64,000 bases of DNA from Acinetobacter bereziniae LMG 1003 = CIP 70.12 (GCF_000368925.1 NZ_KB849756.1:1010271-1074270), one strand, 5' to 3'. Shown: positions 35,315 to 45,900, counted from the stretch's first letter. A program made the numbers and translations. Notes: a model not told the origin generated them from the sequence alone.

Positions 35315-35604
35315 GCACTTAAATAAACTAATGCTCACACTTTAAACAATTGATATTTAAATGTTTAAAATTAATACATATTTATGTTTTTATCAGAAAA
35401 TTAGCATATTCAAGCGATAAAATTATCCTGCAATCTACCTACAATATTTTAATCGTCGCTAAATTAAAGATTTAATTTTTTATAGATGAAGATGTTTGAA
35501 TAAAATAAGACTTAAACAAAACAAACGACCCAAAATAATTTTATAACCATTGAGCACTATAGCAACTATCGAATTTTAATGTTTCCAAGATTCAAATCTT
35601 GCAA
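35315..35604. other. AT-rich spacer
   Basis: About 290 bases between the tRNA promoter and the DUF5713 gene terminator. Nothing recognisable. Confidence 0.5.
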
Positions 35605-35610
35605 TAAAAA

Positions 35611-35631
35611 AGAGAGTGTTTACCACTCTCT
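35611..35631 (-). terminator. Terminator overlapping the end of the DUF5713 gene
   Basis: Stem agagagtg/cactctct (35611-35618, 35624-35631) whose upstream arm includes the last codons. A T run follows on the minus strand. Confidence 0.8.
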
Positions 35632-35934
35632 ATTTGCAACCAGCTCTTCCATTTCAAGATCAAGATAACCTTGATCCTGTATCACCATCATCAACGCTTC
35701 AGCAATATAATCTGCAGCAGTATCATCCAGTGAGGAGTCTAAGTCTTCAAACTGAGGCTTCATTTCATTAATTTCAGTCACAGTCAGATTTGCCAAAGAG
35801 TAAATTTCAGCATCGCTAAAACTGGTTTTAGCCACCTTTTTAGCAAATTGTTCAATGAGTTGCTTTATTTCGGCAACTAGAATATCGGGATAATATTCAT
35901 CATCGAACATTGGGAGAAGTAGATCGTTAAACAT
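35620..35934 (-). CDS. DUF5713 family protein
   Basis: 104 residues, acidic, soluble. It matches the DUF5713 layout: YPDILVAEIKQLIEQF near the start, then LTVTEINEMKPQFEDL. It ends with DTAADYIAEALMMVIQDQG and LEMEELVANREW. The function is unknown. It is monocistronic, with the terminator stem fused to the stop region. Confidence 0.8.
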   Translation of the reverse strand: MFNDLLLPMFDDEYYPDILVAEIKQLIEQFAKKVAKTSFSDAEIYSLANLTVTEINEMKPQFEDLDSSLDDTAADYIAEALMMVIQDQGYLDLEMEELVANREW

Positions 35935-36131
35935 AGCAACCTAAAATAAAACAGCAATTCACGCGCTTATATAACACAAACCATACAATTCACCAAATCT
36001 ACTTGCGACCTTAATGCTATTTTTTTAAATCACTTTTCTGGTTAGAGAGAGAAATGCGCTCCAATCGTCATACTTATACCTTTGAAGAAAGATCATTTGA
36101 TCCAATCAAATTCAATTTGAAACACCTATCG

Positions 36132-36986
36132 CTAAATCGCGGTACGCATTGCCTGCCAAATTTGAATGGCGTCTGACATTGCTTTCACATCATGTGCACG
36201 TACCATACATGCACCTTGCTGAATACTCATCAAATGCGCAGCGACACTGCCTACTGCACGATTTTGAGCATCTGCTCCACCTAAAGCCTCTCCAATAAAA
36301 CGCTTACGTGATAAGGCGGATAAAATGGGATATCCCATTGCGTTCAATTTATAAAACTCATTCAATAATTTTAAGTTCTGTTGCGCATTTTTAGCAAAAC
36401 CAAAACCGGGATCAATCATGATGTTTTCAGGCTTAACCCCTGCTTGTATCGCTTGATCGACACGTTGTTGAAGTTCCTTAATCACATCCAGAGTTACATC
36501 CTGATATTGGTCCAGTTGGTTCATGGTTGATGGTTCACCACGCATATGCATAATAATCACAGGAATATCTAGTTCTGCAGCTGTTTGCAATGCATTTGGA
36601 CGAGTTAATGCTCTTACATCATTCCAAATATGTGCGCCGACCTTGACTGCTTCACGAATCACTTCTGGTTGCGAAGTATCAACCGATATCACCACGTCAT
36701 ATTGGGCAAGCTCAGCAATTACAGGAATGACGCGTTGGATTTCCTCAGTGATTGCTACAGTTGATGCACCAGGTCGTGTAGATTCACCACCGACATCAAT
36801 CACAGTTGCACCTGCATCAATCATTTGTCTAGCATATGCAATGGCTTGATCTTTTTGATTATGTAGCCCACCATCACTAAAAGAATCTGGAGTTACATTC
36901 AGTATCCCCATGACATGCGCTTTTGATAGATCTAAACTCAAACGCCCGCAACGCAAAATTTTATTCGGCAGTGACACCAATTGCAT
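36132..36986 (-). CDS. folP: Dihydropteroate synthase
   Basis: Condenses p-aminobenzoate with dihydropterin pyrophosphate in folate synthesis; the sulfonamide target. It has 284 residues. The pterin site signature is VMGILNVTPDSFSDGG (about 25-40), followed by DVGGESTRPGA and a later DPGFGFAKN. GGAG lies 7 bases before the ATG. It follows ftsH on the same strand, as in E. coli (rlmE-ftsH-folP), although a hairpin separates the two here. Confidence 0.97.
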   Translation of the reverse strand: MQLVSLPNKILRCGRLSLDLSKAHVMGILNVTPDSFSDGGLHNQKDQAIAYARQMIDAGATVIDVGGESTRPGASTVAITEEIQRVIPVIAELAQYDVVISVDTSQPEVIREAVKVGAHIWNDVRALTRPNALQTAAELDIPVIIMHMRGEPSTMNQLDQYQDVTLDVIKELQQRVDQAIQAGVKPENIMIDPGFGFAKNAQQNLKLLNEFYKLNAMGYPILSALSRKRFIGEALGGADAQNRAVGSVAAHLMSIQQGACMVRAHDVKAMSDAIQIWQAMRTAI

Positions 36987-37071
36987 GTCGCTTCTCCATG
37001 ATTAATTTGCATTAGTTTAGCAATTACACTCCATTTCAAGATAAATTCTTTTAATAATAAATTGTATTTGC

Positions 37072-37103
37072 ATAAAAAAAGAGCCTCATATGAGACTCTT
37101 TTT
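37072..37103 (-). terminator. Terminator after ftsH
   Basis: Arms aaaaaagag.ctca and tgag.ctctttttt around the centre, one mismatch, with T-rich ends. It lies 14 bases after the ftsH stop. Confidence 0.75.
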
Positions 37104-37116
37104 TGATTTATTCCAA

Positions 37117-39006
37117 TCAGGTTGCCGGTAATGGTGGCGGAGTTGACGGACCATCTGTAGGCGTCACATCAATCACTGGATTATCAGCAACATAAACCTT
37201 AGGTGGTTGCGGCTCACGACCTTCCATGATGTCACGGATTTGATCACGGTCAATGGTTTCCCATTCCATCAAGGCTTTCACCATTGCATGCGCAATATCT
37301 TTGTTATTTTCAAGAATATCACGTGCAACTTTGTACTGTTCATCAAGAATACGACGTACTTCTTGGTCAACTTGTTGTTGAGTTGCTTCAGAAATAGTGC
37401 GACTACCTACGTTTCCAAAGAAACCATTTTGGTTTTCATCTTCGTAAACCATCACACCCATTTTGTCAGACATACCGTACTTGGTGACCATTGCACGCGC
37501 CATTTTAGTTGCACGTTCAAAGTCGTTAGAAGCACCTGTCGACATTTGGTTAATGAATACTTCTTCTGCAATACGACCACCGAATAAGATAGAAAGTTCA
37601 TTCAACATCTTAGACTTGTAATGGCTGGTTTGGTCATGTTCTGGCAGCTGCCAAGTCACACCAAGCGCCCAACCACGCGGCATAATGGTTACTTTATGTA
37701 CTGGGTCTGTACCCGGAAGAATTTCCGCTACAATCGCATGACCTGCTTCATGATAAGCGGTCGCACGACGTTCTTCTTCACGAATCACCATCGACTTACG
37801 CTCAGGTCCCATATAGATCTTGTCTTTAGCATCTTCAAAGTCATGCATATCGACAGTGTTCTTATTGCGACGTGCAGCAAATAATGCTGCTTCATTGACA
37901 AGGTTTGCCAATTGCGCACCAGAGAAGCCCGGTGTACCACGTGCAAGTACTTTAAGATCAACACCTGTCACAGATGGAAGTTTCTTCAAATGCACTGCCA
38001 AAATCTGTTCACGACCTTTGATGTCAGGAAGACCCACCATCACTTGACGGTCAAAACGTCCAGGACGTAACAATGCTTTATCAAGTACGTCGGCACGGTT
38101 GGTTGCAGCAATAACGATAATACCTTCATTACCTTCGAAACCATCCATTTCAACCAACATCTGGTTTAATGTTTGCTCACGCTCATCATGACCACCACCA
38201 GTACCTGAACCACGATGACGACCAACAGCATCAATCTCATCAATAAAGATGATACATGGTGCATGACGTTTCGCTTGTTCAAACATATCACGTACACGCG
38301 AAGCACCCACACCTACAAACATTTCAACGAAATCAGAACCAGAGATGCTAAAGAAAGGAACTTTTGCTTCACCCGCAATCGCTTTCGCAAGTAAAGTTTT
38401 ACCTGTACCTGGAGGACCAACCATCAACACGCCTTTAGGAATTGTTGCTCCTAAGCGTTTGAATTTTGCAGGGTCTTTTAAGAAATCTACGATTTCAACA
38501 ACTTCTTGTTTCGCTTCATCACAACCTGCAACATCAACAAATGTTACTTTAATTTGGTCTTCCGAAAGCATTTTTGCCTTCGATTTCCCAAAACTCATTG
38601 GACCATTTTTACCGCCTGCACCACCGCCCATGTTACGCATGAAGAACATGAACAATAAAATAATTAAGAGTACAGGGAAACTTGCAATGAGAAGTTGCAT
38701 CAACAAACCTTGACGTTGAGGTGCAGTACCTTCAACAACAACGTTATTTTTGATGAGTGTAGGCATCAGTTCAGGATCTTGAACTGCTGGGCGAATACTT
38801 TCAAAGTTCGAACCGTTCTTTTTTTCGCCGCTTATTCTTTCACCATCAATTGTGACTTTACTAATTTGACCAGCATTCACCGCTGTGACGAATTCAGAAT
38901 AATTCATCGCAGAAGGCTTACTGCGGTCACTGAGATTGCTGAAGATTAAGATCAGCACACCCAGTATGACCAGCCACAATACGGCATTTTTGAAGTAATC
39001 GCTCAA
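37117..39006 (-). CDS. ftsH: ATP-dependent zinc metalloprotease FtsH
   Basis: Membrane-anchored AAA protease that degrades misfolded membrane proteins and short-lived regulators. The preferred start is TTG at 39006 (LSDYFKN, read as Met), with GGGA 7 bases upstream, giving 629 residues. The frame is open to a TTG at 39045 with no ribosome site. TM1 is at about 8-24, the periplasmic part at 25-95, TM2 at about 100-120. Walker A is GPPGTGKT, Walker B is CIIFIDEIDAVG, and the zinc site is YHEAGHAIV. The C-terminus is proline-rich (TPTDGPSTPPPLP). Confidence 0.96.
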   Translation of the reverse strand: MSDYFKNAVLWLVILGVLILIFSNLSDRSKPSAMNYSEFVTAVNAGQISKVTIDGERISGEKKNGSNFESIRPAVQDPELMPTLIKNNVVVEGTAPQRQGLLMQLLIASFPVLLIILLFMFFMRNMGGGAGGKNGPMSFGKSKAKMLSEDQIKVTFVDVAGCDEAKQEVVEIVDFLKDPAKFKRLGATIPKGVLMVGPPGTGKTLLAKAIAGEAKVPFFSISGSDFVEMFVGVGASRVRDMFEQAKRHAPCIIFIDEIDAVGRHRGSGTGGGHDEREQTLNQMLVEMDGFEGNEGIIVIAATNRADVLDKALLRPGRFDRQVMVGLPDIKGREQILAVHLKKLPSVTGVDLKVLARGTPGFSGAQLANLVNEAALFAARRNKNTVDMHDFEDAKDKIYMGPERKSMVIREEERRATAYHEAGHAIVAEILPGTDPVHKVTIMPRGWALGVTWQLPEHDQTSHYKSKMLNELSILFGGRIAEEVFINQMSTGASNDFERATKMARAMVTKYGMSDKMGVMVYEDENQNGFFGNVGSRTISEATQQQVDQEVRRILDEQYKVARDILENNKDIAHAMVKALMEWETIDRDQIRDIMEGREPQPPKVYVADNPVIDVTPTDGPSTPPPLPAT

Positions 39007-39185
39007 AGCTTTATTCCCATATATAACTATTTTGATCAGGCTCAATCATGCTTGATCGTAACAAAAAGCGAGTAATGAATTTCGCAATAAAGATTAAAAA
39101 GGTACAAAATGCACAATTTTTAACAACTTGGCAAGCATTTGTTGGCAATTCATTACGAACTACGAACATACCTTAAAAATGCCCG

Positions 39186-39836
39186 CTATTGCGAAACTTT
39201 TTTACGACCCTGTCCAATTAAAAAAACTTCTTTTGAACGTGCACGTGAAGCAGCAGGTTTTGCTGTTTTCAATACATCAAAACTGTCCACGACTTGCTTT
39301 CGGAACTCATCAAATCCACTGCCTTGGAAAACCTTAACTACAAATTGCCCTTTAGGTCCTAAGACTTTATTGGCAAAATCTAACGCAAGTTCACACAAAT
39401 AAATCTGGCGAGGTTGATCTACAGCCCTATTACCTGATGTATTGGGGGCCATATCTGAAATTACAACGTCTACAGTGCGTCCATTTAAAATATTTAACAA
39501 TTTTTCGAAAACTTCTTCTTCTCTAAAGTCACCTTGTAAAAAAGTAACATCTGGTAAAGCGTCCATTTCCAAAATGTCTGAAGCAATCACTAAACCCTTA
39601 TCACCGACCAGTTTTCCTGCGATTTGCGACCAGCTTCCTGGTGCAGCTCCCAAGTCAACTACAGTCATTCCGGGTTTAATCATTTTATATTTTTCTTGAA
39701 TTTCAAGAAGTTTATATGCTGCGCGAGCACGATAGCCTTCTTTTTGTGCTTTTTTCACAAAAGGATCATCTAAATGCTCTCTCATCCACGCACGACTACT
39801 TTTGGATAACTTCTGGTTGGTAATGCGTGTAGCCAT
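39186..39836 (-). CDS. rlmE: 23S rRNA (uridine-2'-O) methyltransferase
   Basis: Methylates U2552 of 23S rRNA in the 50S subunit. It has 216 residues, as the FtsJ/RrmJ family. The SAM motif is VVDLGAAPGSWSQ (about 59-71). The K-D-K-E catalytic residues are represented by YRARAAYKLLE, VISDMAPNTSG, FVVKVFQG and SRARSKEVFLIG. It lies upstream of ftsH on the same strand, with yhbY divergent, an arrangement also known in enterobacteria. Confidence 0.97.
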   Translation of the reverse strand: MATRITNQKLSKSSRAWMREHLDDPFVKKAQKEGYRARAAYKLLEIQEKYKMIKPGMTVVDLGAAPGSWSQIAGKLVGDKGLVIASDILEMDALPDVTFLQGDFREEEVFEKLLNILNGRTVDVVISDMAPNTSGNRAVDQPRQIYLCELALDFANKVLGPKGQFVVKVFQGSGFDEFRKQVVDSFDVLKTAKPAASRARSKEVFLIGQGRKKVSQ

Positions 39837-40034
39837 AACTCTCTTGATCTAAACAGATAACTAACTTGTGATTGTACGTGAAAAATATTCTCATTGCAGT
39901 ATACATATGGATTAAAATCGATAGATATTGATATGTTTTTTTGAATAAGCCTCATCGAATATTTCTACAGAATTTACAGCGCAGCGATATGGCTTTTGTT
40001 ATACTAAGTCGTTTTTAAAATCAGGTTATTTTTT

Positions 40035-40358
40035 ATGGCGACTCTATCTATCCAAGAACGTAAACGTTTACGTCAAATCGGACATGCATTAAATCCAGTT
40101 GTAATGCTTGGTGATAAAGGCTTGACTGAAAGTGTCGTTGAAGAATTAAACCGTGCTTTAAATGATCATGAGTTAATTAAAGTTAAAATTGCGGGTGAAG
40201 ATCGCGAAGCACGCACAGCAACCATCACTGAAATAGCTGAAACAACTGGCGCAGAAGTGGTGCAAACCATCGGTAAAATTGCTTTGCTTTACAAAAAAGC
40301 AGCCAAACAAAATCAAAAACTCTCTAATTTGGTTCGTCACGCTCATCTTTCTAATTAA
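40035..40358 (+). CDS. yhbY: CRS1/YhbY RNA-binding protein
   Basis: 107-residue single CRM-domain protein associated with pre-50S ribosomal particles. The pattern is ERKRLRQIGHALNPVVMLGDKGLT at the start, with the GxxG-like loop, and then LNRALNDHELIKVKIAGEDREAR. It is divergent from rlmE and 11 bases before the DOMON-like gene, with which it is likely cotranscribed. Confidence 0.93.
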   Translation: MATLSIQERKRLRQIGHALNPVVMLGDKGLTESVVEELNRALNDHELIKVKIAGEDREARTATITEIAETTGAEVVQTIGKIALLYKKAAKQNQKLSNLVRHAHLSN

Positions 40359-40369
40359 GATTTATTTTC

Positions 40370-40909
40370 ATGGCAAGTTACGAACTGAATGCTTTTGATC
40401 GTCGTTTTCAAAGTATCTCTTTAGTGGGTGCGATTGAGCAGGTCAATCCCTACACCTTAAATGTAGGTTATTGGTTAAGAGATCCCAATCAATTTATTGT
40501 ATACCCTGAACCTGTTACAGCACATCCGCGTCAAGATTTTCTTTGGGAAAATACCTGTTTTGAAATTTTTATTGGCGTGCAGGGCGAAGATCAATATCGA
40601 GAAGTTAACCTCTCCCCTTCTCAAGCTTGGCAAGCCTATCAATTTGAAGAATATCGCTATCCTGAGAATATGCCTCCTGTAGTTGCATACGATATTGAAT
40701 TAAATCAGCTTAAGCGTACACATTATGGATTAAATGTGAGTTTAGATCTGACTGAGTTTATGCTTGCACATAAACTCAAGTGGTCTGATCTATTTATAGG
40801 ACTCAGTGCTGTTTTGAATACCACACAAGGTCAACACTTCTTCGCCATGCAGCATAGCGGACAGCAAGCTGACTTTCACAACAAACGCGACTGGTTACAT
40901 ACCTTTTAA
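40370..40909 (+). CDS. DOMON-like domain protein
   Basis: 179 residues, soluble, no signal peptide. The layout is of the bacterial DOMON-like type (carbohydrate or haem-binding-like beta sandwich): FLWENTCFEIFIGVQGEDQYREVNLSPSQAWQAYQF, here in parts, and a later HFFAMQHSGQQADFHNKRDW. Its biochemical role is not established. It follows yhbY and ends with a long terminator hairpin. Confidence 0.8.
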   Translation: MASYELNAFDRRFQSISLVGAIEQVNPYTLNVGYWLRDPNQFIVYPEPVTAHPRQDFLWENTCFEIFIGVQGEDQYREVNLSPSQAWQAYQFEEYRYPENMPPVVAYDIELNQLKRTHYGLNVSLDLTEFMLAHKLKWSDLFIGLSAVLNTTQGQHFFAMQHSGQQADFHNKRDWLHTF

Positions 40910-40932
40910 TCGTCACTGTTGAATTGTCTTTT

Positions 40933-40968
40933 AAATAAAAAGTGAGGCATTTGCCTCACTTTTTATTT
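40933..40968. terminator. Very long bidirectional terminator
   Basis: Perfect 17-bp arms aaataaaaagtgaggca (40933-40949) and tgcctcactttttattt (40952-40968). It separates convergent genes. Confidence 0.9.
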
Positions 40969-41003
40969 AGGTATAGTTGTTTATATACAGCCCAAACAAC
41001 AAC

Positions 41004-41468
41004 TTATTGCTTTGTCGTAACTTTATGCCAAACTTCCAACGTATGCTCTTTAGAACGTTTTAGTGTTTCAGTGAGCTGAACTTTATGCTTAGAGGAAATT
41101 TGTGAAACATCTTCACGAATTTCTTTACCTACTTCAGTCAACTCTTTCACCAAAAGGCTTAATTCCGATTTTAACAAATCAGCTAATTCAACCAAGTCTT
41201 TTTGTGAAGTAGAAAATTGAGTTTTGATTACATCAAGACGTTGTACCAAATCTTGTTTGAAGTTTTTGACTTGATCTTGAACCTGTTCATTCAGTTGCTC
41301 TGTTTCAGCTTCCAGTTTTTTCTGAGTATCCGCCACAGCTTGAGAGACTTTTTGCTGCGCATCTTTGCCCAGTTTCTCTAAATTTTCCGCAGTTTCAGCT
41401 ACAACCTCTTTCAAAGCTGCTGTATCTTTTGTTACTTTTTCAGTCACACTTTCTTTAGATATCGTCAT
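41004..41468 (-). CDS. Coiled-coil phasin-like protein
   Basis: 154 residues from ATG 41468, chosen because GGGGG lies 7 bases upstream; the nine extra residues of the longer frame are not needed. It is almost entirely helical: Lys/Glu/Gln/Ala heptads from about 15 to 75 (AENLEKLGKDAQQKVSQAVA), then a more hydrophobic helix VELADLLKSELSLLVKEL. It has no cysteines. The composition resembles phasins or apolipoprotein-like surface proteins. No polyhydroxyalkanoate genes are nearby, so this is only a resemblance. Confidence 0.7.
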   Translation of the reverse strand: MTISKESVTEKVTKDTAALKEVVAETAENLEKLGKDAQQKVSQAVADTQKKLEAETEQLNEQVQDQVKNFKQDLVQRLDVIKTQFSTSQKDLVELADLLKSELSLLVKELTEVGKEIREDVSQISSKHKVQLTETLKRSKEHTLEVWHKVTTKQ

Positions 41469-41637
41469 ATTGATTCCCCCTGGAATACGAAACAATAAGA
41501 TAGCGTGAAGAAATAAATTTTAGATTTTGATTTGTCTGACAATTATTAAATACTTACAATTTCAAAAAATTCATATGAAAAGCAGAACTAGTAAAAAATA
41601 GCAAGGCATTTATCTCACAATATCCACCTAAATAAAA

Positions 41638-41666
41638 TGGACTTTTAATCAGTTCATGCGTATAAT
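41638..41666 (+). promoter_or_regulatory. carA promoter
   Basis: TGGACT (41638-41643), 17 bases, perfect TATAAT (41661-41666). Predicted start is near 41673, about 10 bases before the leader hairpin. Confidence 0.7.
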
Positions 41667-41681
41667 GCGCTGTTAAGTTAT

Positions 41682-41748
41682 AAGCGAGCAGACAAGAGGA
41701 GGGTAGGATTTAATTAGCCTTCCTTTTTTTTCGTCTACTCGCTTTTTT
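41682..41748 (+). promoter_or_regulatory. Terminator-like hairpin in the carAB leader (attenuator candidate)
   Basis: Outer arms aagcgagcagac (41682-41693) and gtctactcgctt (41733-41744), with one mismatch, then six T. Inside is a second, GC-rich pairing (ggaggg near 41697-41702 with ccttcc near 41718-41723) followed by eight T (41723-41730). The whole lies between the carA promoter and the carA start, so RNA polymerase must read through it. There is no ATG-started leader peptide. Confidence 0.6.
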
Positions 41749-41787
41749 ACAGCCCTATTTTTGTGGTTTTAGTTCAGGAGCTATGGT

Positions 41788-42942
41788 TTGAGCACCCCCG
41801 CCATTTTAGCCCTTGCTGACGGTACTGTTTTTAAAGGTACATCGATCGGCGCTACGGGAAGTACGACTGGTGAAGTCGTTTTTAACACTGCCATGACTGG
41901 TTATCAAGAAATTTTGACTGATCCAAGTTATGCACAGCAACTTGTAACTTTAACTTATCCTCATATCGGTAATACTGGTTGTAATGAAGAAGACACTGAA
42001 TCAGGTCGAATTCATAAAGTCTGGGCGAATGGTCTCATCATTCGTGACCTACCTTTATTACACAGCAATTTCCGCGCAAATCAATCTCTTGGCGAATATT
42101 TAGAACAACATAACGTCGTTGCCATTGCTGATATTGATACACGAAAATTAACACGAATCTTACGTGACAAAGGTGCACAGAACGGTTGTATTCTTGCAGG
42201 TGAAAACATCACTGAAGAAGAAGCAATTGCTCAAGCACGTGCCTTTGGTGGCTTAAACGGTTTAGACCTTGCTAAAGAATGTTGCGATCCTGAAGGTTTT
42301 GAATGGACTGAAGGTTCATGGACATTAGGCAAAGGCTTCTCTCAACCTGAAACTAAATTTCATGTAGTTGCATACGATTATGGTGTCAAAACCAACATCT
42401 TACGTATGCTTGTAGATCGCGGTTGTAAGTTGACTGTGGTTCCTGCTCAAACCCCTGCTGAAAAAGTGCTCGCACTTAATCCAGATGGTGTGTTCCTTTC
42501 AAATGGTCCTGGCGATCCAGCAGCATGTGATTATGCGATTGAAGCTGTGAAGACTATTGTTGAAACTACAAACCTGCCTGTATTTGGTATTTGTTTAGGT
42601 CACCAAATTCTTGCTTTAGCATCTGGTGCTAAAACAGTAAAAATGCCACATGGTCACCATGGTGCAAACCATCCTGTACAAAACATTGATGACCAAAGTC
42701 AATACCACGGTACAGTGATGATTACTTCTCAAAACCATGGCTTCGCTGTAGATGCAGAAACTTTACCTGCAAATCTTAAAGCAACGCACAAATCTTTATT
42801 CGATCAAACTCTACAAGGGATTCATCGTACAGATAAACCTGCGTTTAGCTTCCAAGGTCACCCTGAAGCAAGCCCTGGTCCACATGACTGTGCCCCATTG
42901 TTCGATCATTTCATCGAACTTATTGAAGCATCTAAGAAGTAA
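41788..42942 (+). CDS. carA: Carbamoyl-phosphate synthase small subunit
   Basis: Glutaminase subunit that supplies ammonia to CarB for arginine and pyrimidine synthesis. It has 384 residues. The start is TTG at 41788 with AGGAG 7 bases upstream. Non-ATG starts are known for carA in other gamma-proteobacteria. The N-terminal domain (1-150) is followed by a class I glutamine amidotransferase with Cys in FGICLGHQIL and His/Glu in FQGHPEASPGPHD. An ATG at 41783 in another frame reads only Met-Val-stop and overlaps the TTG. carB follows 14 bases after the stop. Confidence 0.97.
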   Translation: MSTPAILALADGTVFKGTSIGATGSTTGEVVFNTAMTGYQEILTDPSYAQQLVTLTYPHIGNTGCNEEDTESGRIHKVWANGLIIRDLPLLHSNFRANQSLGEYLEQHNVVAIADIDTRKLTRILRDKGAQNGCILAGENITEEEAIAQARAFGGLNGLDLAKECCDPEGFEWTEGSWTLGKGFSQPETKFHVVAYDYGVKTNILRMLVDRGCKLTVVPAQTPAEKVLALNPDGVFLSNGPGDPAACDYAIEAVKTIVETTNLPVFGICLGHQILALASGAKTVKMPHGHHGANHPVQNIDDQSQYHGTVMITSQNHGFAVDAETLPANLKATHKSLFDQTLQGIHRTDKPAFSFQGHPEASPGPHDCAPLFDHFIELIEASKK

Positions 42943-42956
42943 TTAAGGAAGCGACC

Positions 42957-45900
42957 ATGGCTAAACGTACAGACATTAAAAGCATCTTAATTATTGGTGC
43001 GGGTCCGATTGTCATCGGACAAGCATGTGAGTTCGATTACTCAGGTGCACAAGCATGTAAAGCCCTTCGTGAAGAAGGCTATCGTGTTATTTTGGTGAAC
43101 TCTAACCCAGCCACCATTATGACTGATCCAACAATGGCAGATGCAACGTATATTGAACCGATTACGTGGCAGACTGTAGCTGCGATCATTGAAAAAGAGC
43201 GCCCAGATGCTGTTCTTCCAACAATGGGTGGTCAAACGGCATTGAACTGTGCACTTGCACTTGATGCCAACGGTATCTTAAAAAAATATAATGTTGAATT
43301 AATCGGTGCAACCAAAGAAGCGATTGAAAAAGCTGAAGACCGTAAATTGTTCGACATCGCAATGCGTAAGATCGGTTTAGAATGTCCTCGTGCCGATGTT
43401 GCTGAAAGCATGGAACATGCACTTGAAATTCAAGCGCGTTTTGGTTTCCCTGTCATCATTCGTCCATCATTTACGATGGGTGGTTCAGGTGGTGGTATCG
43501 CTTACAACAAAGAAGAATTTATTGAAATTTGTGAGCGTGGTTTCGATCTTTCGCCAACTAAACAATTGTTGATCGATGAATCATTGATTGGTTGGAAAGA
43601 ATACGAGATGGAAGTTGTTCGTGACAAAAACGACAACTGTATCATTGTCTGTACCATTGAAAACTTTGATCCAATGGGTGTCCATACAGGTGACTCAATC
43701 ACTGTTGCGCCTGCACAAACACTGACTGATAAAGAGTTCCAATTACTCCGTAATGCGTCTTTGGCTGTACTTCGTGAAATTGGTGTAGAAACCGGCGGTT
43801 CAAACGTTCAATTCGGTATTAATCCGAAAGACGGTCGTATGGTCGTGATCGAGATGAACCCTCGTGTATCTCGTTCTTCTGCTCTTGCATCTAAAGCAAC
43901 AGGTTTCCCTATTGCAAAAATTGCAGCGAAACTTGCAGTCGGTTATACCCTTGATGAATTGAAAAATGACATCACTGGCGGTACTACACCTGCATCATTC
44001 GAGCCTGCAATTGACTATGTAGTGACTAAAATTCCTCGTTTCAACTTCGAGAAATTCCCACAAGCTGACGCAACATTGACAACACAGATGAAGTCGGTGG
44101 GCGAAGTGATGGCGATTGGTCGTAACTTCCAAGAGTCTGTACAGAAAGCATTACGTGGTCTTGAAGTCGGTACTTGTGGTTTCGATGAACAAATCGCTGT
44201 GGGTACAGAAGGCGCAAAAGATAAAATCTTAGTTGAGCTTAAAGTACCTGGTCCAGATCGTATTTGGTATGTTGCTGATGCCTTCCGTCATGGCTTTACT
44301 CTAGAAGAAGTTTTCGCTGCAACCAATATTGATCGTTGGTTCTTGATCCAAATCGAAGACATCATCAAGACTGAAGAACAAATTAAAACTTTAGGTTTTG
44401 GTGACTTAAACGCTGACAATATCCGTTCATTTAAGCGTAAAGGTTTATCTGATTTGCGTATCGCAAACTTAATGGGTATTTCGCAAAAGCAATTCCGTAA
44501 GCATCGTTGGAACTTGGGTGTATATCCAGTTTACAAACGTGTTGATACCTGTGCTGCTGAGTTTGAATCAGATACAGCCTATATGTATTCAACTTATGAT
44601 GAAGAATGTGAATCTAATCCGTCTAGCAAAGACAAAATTATGGTCATCGGTGGTGGTCCTAACCGAATTGGTCAAGGTATTGAGTTCGATTACTGCTGTG
44701 TACATGCTGCGCTTGCTATGCGTGAAGATGGTTATGAAACCATCATGGTCAACTGTAACCCAGAAACTGTTTCAACAGACTATGATACTTCTGACCGTTT
44801 GTACTTCGAACCAATCACACTGGAAGACGTACTTGAAATCGTACGTACTGAAAAGCCAAAAGGCATCATTGTACAGTACGGTGGTCAAACACCATTGAAA
44901 TTGGCGCGTGCTTTGGAAGAAGCTGGTGCTCCAATTATTGGTACATCTCCTGATGCAATTGACCGTGCAGAAGACCGTGAACGTTTCCAACAAATGGTTC
45001 AACGCTTAAATCTTCGCCAACCAAGTAACAGCATTGTCAAATCTGCTGAAGAAGGTATGGCTGAAGCATCTAAAGTGGGTTATCCATTGGTGGTACGTCC
45101 TTCTTATGTGCTTGGTGGTCGTGCAATGGAAATCGTCTACAATGACGATGAACTTAAGCGCTACTTACGTGATGCGGTTCAAGCATCTAACGAAGCACCT
45201 GTATTACTCGATCACTTCCTTGATGATGCGACAGAAGTTGATGTTGACTGCGTATCTGACGGTAAAGATGTTGTGATTGGTGGAATTATGCAGCACATCG
45301 AACAAGCAGGTATTCACTCTGGTGACTCAGCATGTTCGATTCCACCTTACTCTCTTTCTCAAGAGATTCAGGATGAAATGCGTCGTCAAACAGTGGCTAT
45401 GGCGAAAGAGCTTGGCGTTATTGGTTTGATGAACGTTCAATTTGCTGTAAAAGGCAACGATGTTTATATTCTTGAAGTTAACCCACGTGCATCTCGTACA
45501 GTACCATTTGTATCGAAATGTATTGGTGAATCGTTAGCAAAAGTTGCTGCACGTTGTATGGCGGGTCAATCTTTAGAATCTCAAGGATTCACAAAAGAAA
45601 TTATCCCAACTCATTTTGCAGTAAAAGAAGCAGTATTCCCATTCAATAAATTCCCAGGTGTTGATCCAATTCTTGGACCAGAGATGAAATCTACTGGTGA
45701 AGTTATGGGTGTTGGTAAAACTTTTGGTGAAGCTTTCTACAAAGCTGTGTTAGGCTCTAATGATCGTTTACCAGGAAAGCCAACTGAAGGTGAAGTGAAA
45801 CATGTATTTATTTCAGTACGTGATTCAGACAAACCTCGTGCACCAGGTATTGCGAAACAATTGGTGGATTTAGGCTTCAAAATTATCGCAACTGGCGGTA

